Shown piece after piece: positions 31,021-38,378 of a stretch of DNA of 38,378 nt. The stretch covers positions 1 through 38,378 of the forward strand of contig CADCWG010000060.1 of NCBI GenBank assembly GCA_902806335.1. The letters are read 5' to 3'. Under the pieces are notes generated by a model. It made no database searches, was not told the DNA's origin, and saw nothing but the letters and a program-made list of their open reading frames with translations. A program made the position numbers and the translations under genes. This stretch comes from an uncultured Thermomicrobiales bacterium (GTDB lineage Bacteria > Chloroflexota > Chloroflexia > Thermomicrobiales > UBA6265). Positions within the stretch are counted from its first letter, which is position 1, and every line of letters starts with the position of its first letter.

Positions 31021-33153
31021 ATGCAGACCACCACCGGCGACATCGGTCTCCCCTGGACGAAGAAGGAGGGGCTGCTCGGCGGCCGGACGGCGGGACGGGT
31101 CGCGTGGTCGCTGTGCGGGCTGACCCTGCTCCTCGTCGCCGCCGCGCTGCCGCTCGGCCGCCTCAACCGGACCGAGCCCGAGGTCCTGCTGATCGCCGTC
31201 GGCGTCGTCTCGTGCGGGCTGGTGGGCGGCGTGGTGGCGTCACGCCGGCCCACGAACCCGATCGGCTGGCTGTTCGCGGTCAGCGCGGCGGCCTTCGGGT
31301 TCATGGCGTTCGGGTCGGAGTACGCCACCTACGGGCTCGTCACCCGGCCCGGATCGCTCCCGGGGGCACTGGCCCTTGCCTGGCTGCAAGCGCTCCTCAT
31401 CGTCCCCGTCGTCGTCTCCCTCCTCGCCCTGCTGCCCCTCTACTTCCCCGACGGCCGCCTCGTCTCGCGGCGGTGGCGTCCCGTCGTTCGGCTCACCGCC
31501 GGCTGGGCGGCCTGCGAGGCCGTCGTCGCCGCGGTGCGGCCCGGCGACCTGCAGAACGTCCCCGGCGTCGCCAACCCGCTGGCGGTCGGGTCGCTCGGTC
31601 CCGTCGTCGAGGTGCTGGACGACCTCGGGCTCGTGATCTGGCTCGTGATCCTGGTCGCCGCGAGCGCGAGCCTGGTGCTGCGGCTCCGGCGGTCGGCGGG
31701 CGAGGAGCGGCAGCAGGTGAAGTGGCTCGCCTACGCCGTCGTCGGCTGGGTCGTGCTGGTGCTGCTGTCGTATCCCGCCGCGGCGATCGATCCGGCCGCC
31801 GAGCGGGCGGTGACCGTGGGGGCGGCGGTCGCGTTCGCGGGGATCCCGATCGCGGCCGGGATCGCGGTCCTCCGCTACCGCCTCTACGACATCGACGTGA
31901 TCATCAACCGGACGCTCGTCTACGGCGTCCTGACCGTGGGCACGGCGGGAATCTACGTGTTCGTCGTCGGCTACCTGGCCGCGGTGTTCCACGCTCGCGA
32001 CCAACTCGCCGTCTCCCTGCTCTCCACCGGGCTCGTCGCCCTGCTGTTCCGGCCGATGCACGAGCGCCTACAGCGCGGCGTGAACCGCCTGATGTACGGC
32101 GAGCGCGACCAGCCGTATCAGGTGTTATCGCGCCTGGGCCAGCGGCTGGAGGCGACCCTGGCGCCGGAGGAGACCCTCTCCGCGGTCGTACAGACGGTCG
32201 CCGACGCCCTCCGGCTGCCGTACGCGGCGATCGGACTGCGGCACGAGGACGGACTGGTGCTCGCGGCGGCGACCGGCCGACCGGTGGCGAGCCCGGTCCG
32301 GCTGCCACTGGTCTACCAGGGGGAGCCGGTCGGCGAGCTACTGCTCGGCCTGCGGGCCGGCGAGGGGACGCTCTCCCCGGTCGACCGCCGGCTGCTCGAG
32401 GACCTGGCGCGGCAGGCGGGGGTGGCCGTCCACGCGGTGCGGCTGACGGCCGACCTGCAGCGATCACGGGAGCGGCTGGTGACGGCGCGGGAAGAGGAGC
32501 GGCGGCGCCTGCGGCAGGACCTGCACGACGGCCTCGGACCGGCCCTGGCGAGTGCGTCGCTCCAGCTCGCGGCGGCGCGCAACCTGGTCGCCGACAGGCC
32601 GGACGCGGCCGCGATCCTGACGGGGGTCAAAGCGCAGGTGCAGGATGCGGTCGCCGACATCCGGCGGCTGGTCTACGCGCTGCGGCCACCGACGCTCGAC
32701 GAGCTGGGGCTGGTCGGGGCGATCGAGGAGCACGCCGCGCGCCTGGGGCAGGGCGGTCTGCGGGTGGTCGTCGAGGCGCCGGCGGATCTGCCGCCACTGC
32801 CGGCGGCGGTCGAGGTCGCCGCCTACCGGATCACGCTGGAATCGCTGACCAACGTCGCCCGCCACGCCCGCGCCGCGTCGTGCACCGTGCGGCTCGCGGT
32901 GATCGGGCCGGGCGGCGATGGTGGCCCCGGGGTGGAGGGGCACGCTGCCGCCCCGGCCGGGCGCGCCCTGGGCCTGGAGATCGTCGACGACGGACGGGGC
33001 GTGGACCCGCTCGCCGCGGCGGGGACGGGGCTGACCTCGATGCGGGAGCGGGCGGTCGAGCTCGGCGGCACGGTCACCGTGGGACCGGCCGACGGCGGCG
33101 GCACGCGGGTCGCCGCCCGGCTGCCGATCGCGTCGGACGGCGACGGCAACTAG
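31021..33153 (+). CDS. Membrane sensor histidine kinase, HisKA_3 (NarL-partner) type
   Basis: 710 residues. The N-terminal 290 residues hold about eight membrane helices. A juxtamembrane helix (VLRYRLYDIDVIINRTLVYGVLT, shown in two parts VLRYRLYDIDV and IINRTLVYGVLT) is typical of this Chloroflexi/actinobacterial sensor group. A GAF-like domain spans about 365-480. The phosphorylated His502 is in LRQDLHDGLGPALAS. The ATPase domain has the N-box TLESLTNVARHAR and the G-boxes DDGRGVDP and GTGLTSMRERAVELGG. ATG at 31021 follows a G-rich leader. The response regulator starts 14 bp after the stop. Signal unknown. Confidence 0.93.
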   Translation: MQTTTGDIGLPWTKKEGLLGGRTAGRVAWSLCGLTLLLVAAALPLGRLNRTEPEVLLIAVGVVSCGLVGGVVASRRPTNPIGWLFAVSAAAFGFMAFGSEYATYGLVTRPGSLPGALALAWLQALLIVPVVVSLLALLPLYFPDGRLVSRRWRPVVRLTAGWAACEAVVAAVRPGDLQNVPGVANPLAVGSLGPVVEVLDDLGLVIWLVILVAASASLVLRLRRSAGEERQQVKWLAYAVVGWVVLVLLSYPAAAIDPAAERAVTVGAAVAFAGIPIAAGIAVLRYRLYDIDVIINRTLVYGVLTVGTAGIYVFVVGYLAAVFHARDQLAVSLLSTGLVALLFRPMHERLQRGVNRLMYGERDQPYQVLSRLGQRLEATLAPEETLSAVVQTVADALRLPYAAIGLRHEDGLVLAAATGRPVASPVRLPLVYQGEPVGELLLGLRAGEGTLSPVDRRLLEDLARQAGVAVHAVRLTADLQRSRERLVTAREEERRRLRQDLHDGLGPALASASLQLAAARNLVADRPDAAAILTGVKAQVQDAVADIRRLVYALRPPTLDELGLVGAIEEHAARLGQGGLRVVVEAPADLPPLPAAVEVAAYRITLESLTNVARHARAASCTVRLAVIGPGGDGGPGVEGHAAAPAGRALGLEIVDDGRGVDPLAAAGTGLTSMRERAVELGGTVTVGPADGGGTRVAARLPIASDGDGN

Positions 33154-33166
33154 CGGGGGGCGGCGC

Positions 33167-33814
33167 ATGGAGCCGGTACGCGTCCTGATCGCGGACGACC
33201 ACACCCTCTTCCGCCACGGTATCCGGGCCCTGCTGGCCTCCGTCACGGACATCGAGCTGGTCGGCGAGGCGGCGACCGGCGAGGAGGCGGTCGCCCAGGC
33301 GGCGGCGCTGCGGCCGGACGTCGTCCTGATGGACATCAAGATGCCGAGGATGAACGGGATCGAGGCGACGCGACGGGTCCTGGCGGAGACGGATCGGGTC
33401 GCCGTCGTCGTGCTGACGATGCTGGAGGACGACGACTCGGTGTTTGCGGCGATGCGCGCTGGGGCACGGGGCTACGTGGTGAAGGGCGCGGACGAGGCAG
33501 AGATGCTGAGGGTGGTGCGGGCGGTGGCGGCCGGCGAGGCGCTGTTCGGCCCGGCGATCGCCGAGCGGCTGATGGCATTCTTCGCCGAGACCGGGCCGGT
33601 GGCGAAGGCGCGGGCGTTCCCCGGCCTCACCGAGCGCGAGCGCGACGTGCTGGGTCTGGTCGCGCGGGGCCACAGCAACGCCGAGATCGCCGACCGCCTG
33701 TTCCTGAGCCCGAAGACGGTGCGCAACCACATCTCAAGCATCTTCGACAAGCTGCAGGTGACCAACCGCGCCCAGGCGATCGTGCGGGCCCGAGAGGCGG
33801 GGATGGGGCATTAG
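33167..33814 (+). CDS. NarL/LuxR-family response regulator
   Basis: 215 residues. Receiver domain: acidic pair Asp10-Asp11, phospho-acceptor Asp56 (VLMDIKMP) and Lys106 (YVVKGAD). The C-terminal LuxR-type helix-turn-helix (about 150-205) reads LTERERDVLGLVARGHSNAEI, then LSPKTVRNHISSI. Partner of the kinase just upstream, with which it surely forms one operon. A G-rich ribosome-binding site overlaps the end of the kinase gene. Targets are unknown; the cupredoxin-like gene upstream is a candidate. Confidence 0.96.
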   Translation: MEPVRVLIADDHTLFRHGIRALLASVTDIELVGEAATGEEAVAQAAALRPDVVLMDIKMPRMNGIEATRRVLAETDRVAVVVLTMLEDDDSVFAAMRAGARGYVVKGADEAEMLRVVRAVAAGEALFGPAIAERLMAFFAETGPVAKARAFPGLTERERDVLGLVARGHSNAEIADRLFLSPKTVRNHISSIFDKLQVTNRAQAIVRAREAGMGH

Positions 33815-34012
33815 GCGAGCACGCGGTGGCGACACCACGCGGAAGAATTATCGGGCACCTGATGCACGTACAGTGTGCGCACATAACCCAATGGTTCTGA
33901 CCGCCACGTCGAGGCGTTCCTCGCCGCCGAACAGGCAATCCGGGATCCCCTCAGTTTGACAGTGAGGACCGGTCCGAAGCCTGTCGCACGGTTCCGGTCA
34001 CTAGCTGGGCGG

Positions 34013-36493
34013 TTAGTCCCGCTCGGCGTTGAGGAGCGCGACGCTGGGTTCGGGGCCGCGCCAGGCGGGACTGGCGTGGGCGTGGCGGACCCGCTCGGTC
34101 GCGGTCCCGCCCGCGAGGAAGTCGTCGAGCGCGGCGGGATCGAGGGGCGGGGCGAACAGGAACCCCTGCGCCCGGTCGCAGCCGACCGCGCGGATGGTCG
34201 CCAGTTGCTCCTCCGTCTCGATCCCCTCCGCCGTGACGTCCATGCCCAGCGTGTGCGCGAGCGAGGTGATCGCCTGGACGATCTCGTGGTCCGCCTGGCC
34301 CGCGCCGAGCCCGTTCACGAACGACCGGTCGATCTTCAGCGTGTCGACCGGCAGCCGGCGGAGGTAGCGCAGCGACGAGTACCCTGTCCCGAAGTCGTCG
34401 ACGGCGACCCGCACCCCCTTGCTTCGCAGCGCGCGCAGCGCCGAGGCGGTCTTCCCGTCGTCCTCGACCAGCAGCTGCTCCGTCACCTCCAGCTTCAGCG
34501 TGGTCGGGTCGAGGCCGGACTCGTCCAGGGCGCGCTCGACGTCGGCGACCAGGCTCGGCTCGCGGATCTGGCGCGGCGAGAGGTTGACGCTGACCGTGAG
34601 CGGGGCCGCCCGTCCCCCCCGCTCCTGCCAGATCCGACCCTGGCGGCAGGCCTCGGCCAGGACCCACCGCCCGATCGGCAGGATCAGCCCGGTCTCCTCG
34701 GCGAGCGGGATGAAATCCGCCGGCAGCAGCCAGTGGTCGCCCGGCCGTCGCCACCGCACGAGCGCTTCGACCCCGACCACGCCGCCGGTGACCAGGTCGA
34801 CCTCCGGCTGGTAATGCAGCGCGAGCTCGCCCCGGTCGATCGCCGACTCGAGCGCCACGCCCAGGTGCAGCCGCTCCACCGCCTGCGCGTGCATCCGCGG
34901 CTCGAACAGCACCAGCGTGCCGCGTCCGGCGGCCTTCGCGTGGTACAGCGCGGTGTCGGCCGCGCGGAGCAGGGCGCCGGCGTCCGCGGCCAGCGGCCCG
35001 CCGAGGGCGATCCCGATACTGGTGCTGATCGGGGCCTCGTGGCCGTCAACGCGGACCGGGGCGCGAAGCGTCTCGAGGAGGCGCTGCGCCGTCAGCACCG
35101 CCTCGTCCGCGGTGACGCTTTCCAGGAGCACGACGAACTCGTCGCCGCCGAACCGGGCCACCGTCGGCGCCGGCCCGAGCCCGGCCCGGAGCCGGTGCCC
35201 GATCTCGACCAGGACCTCGTCGCCCGTCTCGTGCCCGAGGCTGTCGTTGATGACCTTGAAGTTGTCGAGGTCGATGAACAGCACCGCCACCGGCGCGCGG
35301 CGCGTCCCCGCCCCCAGGGCGTCCCGCAGGCGGTCCAGGAGGAGGGCCCGGTTGGGCAGCCCCGTCAGCGGGTCGTGGAACGCCTGGTGCGCGAGCTTCG
35401 CTTCCAGGCGCTTGCGGTCGGTGATGTCCTGGACGGTCCCGACGATGCGGGTCTTCCTCCCCGCCTCGTCGAAGCCGACCCGCCCCTGCTGGTGGAGCAG
35501 GCGCTCGCTGCCGTCGGGTAGCCGCACCCGGTGGTCGATGGAGAACGAGCGGCCCTCGTACAGGGCGCGCTGCACCGCGTCGTCGACGGCCGTGCGGTCC
35601 TCGGGGTGGACGGCGCTCAGGAATCGCCGGTACGTCGGCCGGAACGACTGGGGGGCGGCGCAGAGGATTCGGTAGGTCTCGTCGGACCAGGTCTGGTAGC
35701 CGGTGACGAGGTTCCACTCCCAGCTCCCGAGGTGCGCGACCTCCTGCGCCTCGGCGAGCTTAGCGTCGCTCTTGTGCCACTCCGCCTCGGCCCGCCAGCG
35801 CAGACGCGCGGTGCGCTCGAGCAGACCGTAGATGGTGAGCGCCGGGAGCGCGAGGATCGGGAACGTCCAGGCGTCGGCCGCGACCAGCAGGGCCGCCGCG
35901 ATCCCCAACCCGACCTGCGCCGCGTGGCTCACGAACTCGATCAGGTCGGCGTTGGCGATCGTCTGGATCCAGAGCCGGGTCGGCGGCACGCCCGACTCCA
36001 GGGCGATCATGGTCGTCACGGCCAGGTTGCCGATCAGGTAGGTGCTGAGGCTCGCGATCGCGGTCACCGCGAGGACAGCCGGGCCGTCGGTGAGCACGTG
36101 GTCGGCGGTGCCGTAGGAGCCCCAGAGGAGAATGCCCGTGCCCCCCGTCTGGAGCATGGTCTGGGCGGTGTTGAAGGCCGTCTGCGCCCGGTCCTCCCGG
36201 CGCACGGCGTGCGCGACGAGGGTGCCGGCGCCGATCGCGACCGTCGCCAGACCCGCGGGGAGCAGGAGGACCGCCGCCACGATAACGATCGTGTCGAGGA
36301 CGAGCTTGCGCTTGAAGGCGAGCGGGATCGGGTGGAGCCAGGCGAGGGCCGCCAGCCCGCCGCACCCGATCGCGAGAAGGGACGCTTCGGGGTCCGGAGC
36401 CCCCCTCCGCACCAGCAGTCCAACCGCCAGGCAGAGCGCCGCCAGCGTCAGCACGGCACCGTAGAGCTTGGCAGGCGTGGGCAAGTCCGCCAC
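34013..36493 (-). CDS. Membrane PAS-GGDEF-EAL cyclic-di-GMP protein
   Basis: 826 residues: about seven membrane helices (1-230), a PAS domain with C-terminal PAC motif (about 245-370; WSDETYRIL...GTVQDITDRKRLE), a GGDEF domain with intact GGDEF (449-453), and an EAL domain with EAL (576-578), NLSPRQI, DDFGTGYSSL, KIDRSFV and EGIET. Both catalytic motif sets look complete, so it may make or degrade c-di-GMP. The product-inhibition I-site (RxxD before GGDEF) is absent (GPAPTVARFGGDEF). GTG start with AAGGG about 7 bases upstream. It is convergent with the two-component operon and stands alone. Confidence 0.95.
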   Translation of the reverse strand: MADLPTPAKLYGAVLTLAALCLAVGLLVRRGAPDPEASLLAIGCGGLAALAWLHPIPLAFKRKLVLDTIVIVAAVLLLPAGLATVAIGAGTLVAHAVRREDRAQTAFNTAQTMLQTGGTGILLWGSYGTADHVLTDGPAVLAVTAIASLSTYLIGNLAVTTMIALESGVPPTRLWIQTIANADLIEFVSHAAQVGLGIAAALLVAADAWTFPILALPALTIYGLLERTARLRWRAEAEWHKSDAKLAEAQEVAHLGSWEWNLVTGYQTWSDETYRILCAAPQSFRPTYRRFLSAVHPEDRTAVDDAVQRALYEGRSFSIDHRVRLPDGSERLLHQQGRVGFDEAGRKTRIVGTVQDITDRKRLEAKLAHQAFHDPLTGLPNRALLLDRLRDALGAGTRRAPVAVLFIDLDNFKVINDSLGHETGDEVLVEIGHRLRAGLGPAPTVARFGGDEFVVLLESVTADEAVLTAQRLLETLRAPVRVDGHEAPISTSIGIALGGPLAADAGALLRAADTALYHAKAAGRGTLVLFEPRMHAQAVERLHLGVALESAIDRGELALHYQPEVDLVTGGVVGVEALVRWRRPGDHWLLPADFIPLAEETGLILPIGRWVLAEACRQGRIWQERGGRAAPLTVSVNLSPRQIREPSLVADVERALDESGLDPTTLKLEVTEQLLVEDDGKTASALRALRSKGVRVAVDDFGTGYSSLRYLRRLPVDTLKIDRSFVNGLGAGQADHEIVQAITSLAHTLGMDVTAEGIETEEQLATIRAVGCDRAQGFLFAPPLDPAALDDFLAGGTATERVRHAHASPAWRGPEPSVALLNAERD

Positions 36494-36704
36494 GGGCGAC
36501 CCTTAGCGCCGGGCCGCGCCACCGCGAGTGGCGCCGCTTCGGACGGGAAGGCAGCCTAACGAGAGGGCACGGCGACCGGGGACGGCTGGGGTCGGCGTCG
36601 TGGAGGTGGCCCCTCCGCCGGGTCGACGCCCCGAGCAGAGCTGAGGGGCGCGGCGTGGCGACCGCCCGCGAGCCTGACGCCTCCGCGGCCGACCTCCCGC
36701 CCCG

Positions 36705-37211
36705 CTAGAGCAGCGATCGGAGGGAGATCCACTCGTTCGCGGTGCCCTCGCTCGCGGTCGGCTGGAGGAGGCCAACGACCTGGGGGGCGAACTCGACGAG
36801 GATCGGCATATCGTCGCTGCCGGCGGGAACCCGCACCTTGATCCGGAGCTCGATCCCGTCCGCGGTCACCTTCAGCGACTCGGACTCCTCGAAGCGCACC
36901 TTCTCGCCGTGGCCGAAGCCGACGGTGGCGACGGCGAGCCTGATGTCGACCCCGACGGGCGTGCTGACGACGATCTCCGTCGGGCCCTTGACCTTCGTCA
37001 GGTCGTCGAACCGGGCGCTCACGAAGACGTCGGCGAGCTGGCCGTCGATGACCAGCACCGGGTCCGCGCGGCACCAGCCCACGCCGGCGCCGGCGCTCGG
37101 CACGGCCACCGCGAGCGCCAGGGTCGAAAGCATGAGCGCCCAGAGGGCCGGGCGCCGATGCGTGCAGTGAGCGCGTGGTCGTCCAATCTGCCCGAGCGTG
37201 ATTCCAGCCAC
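36705..37211 (-). CDS. Small secreted protein of unknown function
   Basis: 168 residues. A basic start, then a signal segment (LWALMLSTLALAVAV, cleavage near PSAGA). The mature part is all-beta in appearance: GWCRADPVLVIDGQLADVFV, EIVVSTPVGVDIRLAVATVGFG and IELRIKVRVPAG. It has one Cys after the cleavage site, which is not a lipobox. GTG at 37211 is preferred to GTG at 37226, because GGAGG lies 6 bases before the former. I know no named family. Confidence 0.78.
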   Translation of the reverse strand: MAGITLGQIGRPRAHCTHRRPALWALMLSTLALAVAVPSAGAGVGWCRADPVLVIDGQLADVFVSARFDDLTKVKGPTEIVVSTPVGVDIRLAVATVGFGHGEKVRFEESESLKVTADGIELRIKVRVPAGSDDMPILVEFAPQVVGLLQPTASEGTANEWISLRSLL

Positions 37212-37977
37212 AGTCCGCCTCCGCACCGATGAGGACAGGCGCGACCTTGGGGAAGGGATCGGGGCTCGTCGCCCCAGGTGCTCTGCAGGGCCACCGATGC
37301 CTGACGATCGCGACGATCAGGCCCCCGCTATGCGACGTCTCCGACCTACTATGCGCTCTGGTTGCCAGCCGTCCTGGTACGTATGGTGTCGCACAGACGG
37401 TACCAAAGTTTGGAACTCCTGTCACGTGTTGCGATAAACGGTGACCCTTCCGGGGTGCCTGTGCCGCCTGCCTGAGCCCGGCCGAGTTGGGACCGGGTAC
37501 CGCCTCGTCCGCGGGACCGTGCGCCCCGCGGGCCATCGGCCTGCCGCCGCGATACCTAGTCAACGACCCAGGTCCGGTTGCCCGCGGTCGAGGGCTGCTA
37601 GCGAGCGGATGCGACGACTGGCGGCTTAGGGGGGCCGCCGGGCAGCGGGTTGGACGGCTGCAGGCGGCGCTGGCGAACACCCGGGCGGGACGCAACTGGG
37701 TGTGACACCTGGCCGGAGTGGCCACCCGACCCAAGCCGGTGACGGGGGCCGTTCAGCCTGGCCCGTTCTTCTATCCTCAAAGGTTGTTTGGCGCTCCGGC
37801 GTCGGCGTAGGCGCCACTCGAGACACACGGCCCCGGGACCCGACCCGGGGCCGATCCGGGTCTGCCGCGCGGATTGACACCCCTCCCGGTTGCCTGCCAC
37901 ACTCGCCACGCCCTGGGGTGGGGCTGGCGACGCCGTCCCGGCCCGCCCCCGCGGCGCCTTACCAACCCAGCGTTTGT
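37212..37977. other. Non-coding region before the riboswitch
   Basis: About 770 bases without a supported gene. On the plus strand TTGGAA (37410-37415) and GATAAA (37433-37438) with a 17-bp spacer form a good promoter candidate. Its upstream edge overlaps the palindrome CCAAAGTTTGG (37403-37413), and CACGTG lies in the spacer. A start near 37445 would give a leader of more than 500 nt if it serves the riboswitch gene. Confidence 0.45.
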
Positions 37978-38164
37978 GCGGTAGGGGGTCCCCCGCCGAG
38001 CCGAGCGTCCGGTCGTCTGACCGGGTCGCGCGGCGGCGTGGGGTCACAGGGGGAAGCCGGTGCGAAGCCGGCGCTGTCCCGCAACTGTATCGCCGTCAAC
38101 CCGTCGCCCCGGTTCCGACCGGGGGTGGGGAAGGCGGCGGAGCCAGGTCGCCCGCCCCTGCCGC
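37978..38164 (+). promoter_or_regulatory. Cobalamin (adenosylcobalamin-type) riboswitch aptamer
   Basis: The conserved core is clear: GGGAAGCCGGTGCGAAGCCGG (38051-38071), GTCCCGCAACTGTAT ending at 38090, a variable arm (38091-38134) and the B12-box region AGCCAGGTCGCCCGCC (38141-38156). The closing P1 helix pairs GCGGTAGGGG (37978-37987) with CCCCTGCCGC (38155-38164) over ten bases including one T-G pair. Such RNAs bind coenzyme B12 and shut down transport or synthesis genes. The regulated gene lies beyond the right edge. Confidence 0.95.
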
Positions 38165-38249
38165 GTCCGACGCCCTTCGCGAGAGAGGGGAGGACACCGG
38201 ATGCCCTGCGGCCCACCGACCTGACGATCGGGGTGCCCAGGACCCCGCC

Positions 38250-38277
38250 GCCCGCTCGCCCAGAGCGGGCTTTTTTT
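38250..38277 (+). terminator. Intrinsic terminator of the riboswitch expression platform
   Basis: GCCCGCTC (38250-38257) pairs with GAGCGGGC (38263-38270) around GCCCA, and seven Ts follow. It is the only long T-run in the window. Its position 85 bases after the aptamer indicates control by transcription termination. Confidence 0.93.
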
Positions 38278-38378
38278 GTTGCGCTTCTTGCCGCTGCCGC
38301 TGCCGCACCTGACCGGCGGTGGGCGACCCGCGCCCGGCCGCCGCGTCACCCGACCGCGCCATCGCCGACGGTGCCGGC
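38278..38378. other. Leader of the riboswitch-controlled gene (window edge)
   Basis: No start codon with a ribosome-binding site can be assigned in the last 100 bases. The target is expected to be a B12 uptake, biosynthesis or B12-independent isozyme gene. Confidence 0.4.

Noticed and set aside
1-38378. tRNA, rRNA, transposase, integrase or prophage genes
   Set aside because: Looked for on both strands; none recognised. The dispersed repeats carry no transposase.

Overview
The window is very GC-rich (by eye above 70%), uses GTG starts freely, and carries twin-arginine signal peptides of the form SRRDLVKRG. It has an rpsP-khpA-rimM cluster and proteins with 'ATP/SPVA' low-complexity linkers. 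This suggests a Chloroflexota bacterium, probably class Thermomicrobia (Sphaerobacter/Thermomicrobium-like). That placement is inference from style and gene content, not from a marker-gene comparison.

Left part (848-13829): a catabolic locus. A minus-strand transport operon runs from a TTGACA-N17-TAGCGT promoter near 9030. It encodes a Tat-exported solute-binding protein, two permeases, a small three-helix membrane protein and two different ABC ATPases. Further along is a triose-phosphate-isomerase-family enzyme. A divergent plus-strand unit encodes a fused DhaK-DhaL dihydroxyacetone-type kinase and an RpiB-family isomerase. The isomerases carry features I associate with EryH/LerI and EryI/DerI rather than with housekeeping TpiA and RpiB. 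The simplest reading is import of a C3/C4 polyol or ketose, phosphorylation of L- or D-erythrulose, and isomerisation via D-erythrulose-4-phosphate to D-erythrose-4-phosphate. The two ATPases are degenerate in complementary ways, so the heterodimer should have one normal and one dead ATP site. A predicted DUF2142-like membrane glycosyltransferase-type gene lies between the two units.

Middle part (14444-20343): a promoter and an unknown 78-residue protein precede rpsP, khpA with an acidic N-terminal extension, and rimM with a roughly 190-residue disordered extension; trmD and rplS do not follow. After 860 bases of decayed, repeat-rich DNA comes a minus-strand operon of TauE/SafE permease, DUF1634 membrane protein and an MTA/SAH-nucleosidase-family enzyme.

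Right part (21400-38378): a stress/surface group (YsnF/DUF2382, a WGxxGxxG secreted protein, a PRC-barrel protein behind three 14-bp iterons, and a Tat-exported ferritin-like protein with calcium-binding repeats). It is followed by an MFS transporter, two secreted beta-sandwich or cupredoxin-like proteins, two VOC proteins, a NarL-type two-component pair, a GGDEF-EAL protein and a small secreted protein. The window ends in a cobalamin riboswitch with a strong intrinsic terminator; its target gene lies beyond the window.

Long gaps between genes (191-847, 1643-2178, 17120-17980, 20344-21399, 26384-26853, 27676-28071, 29407-29895, 37212-37977) hold no convincing genes. Several share fragments of one dispersed GC-rich repeat family.
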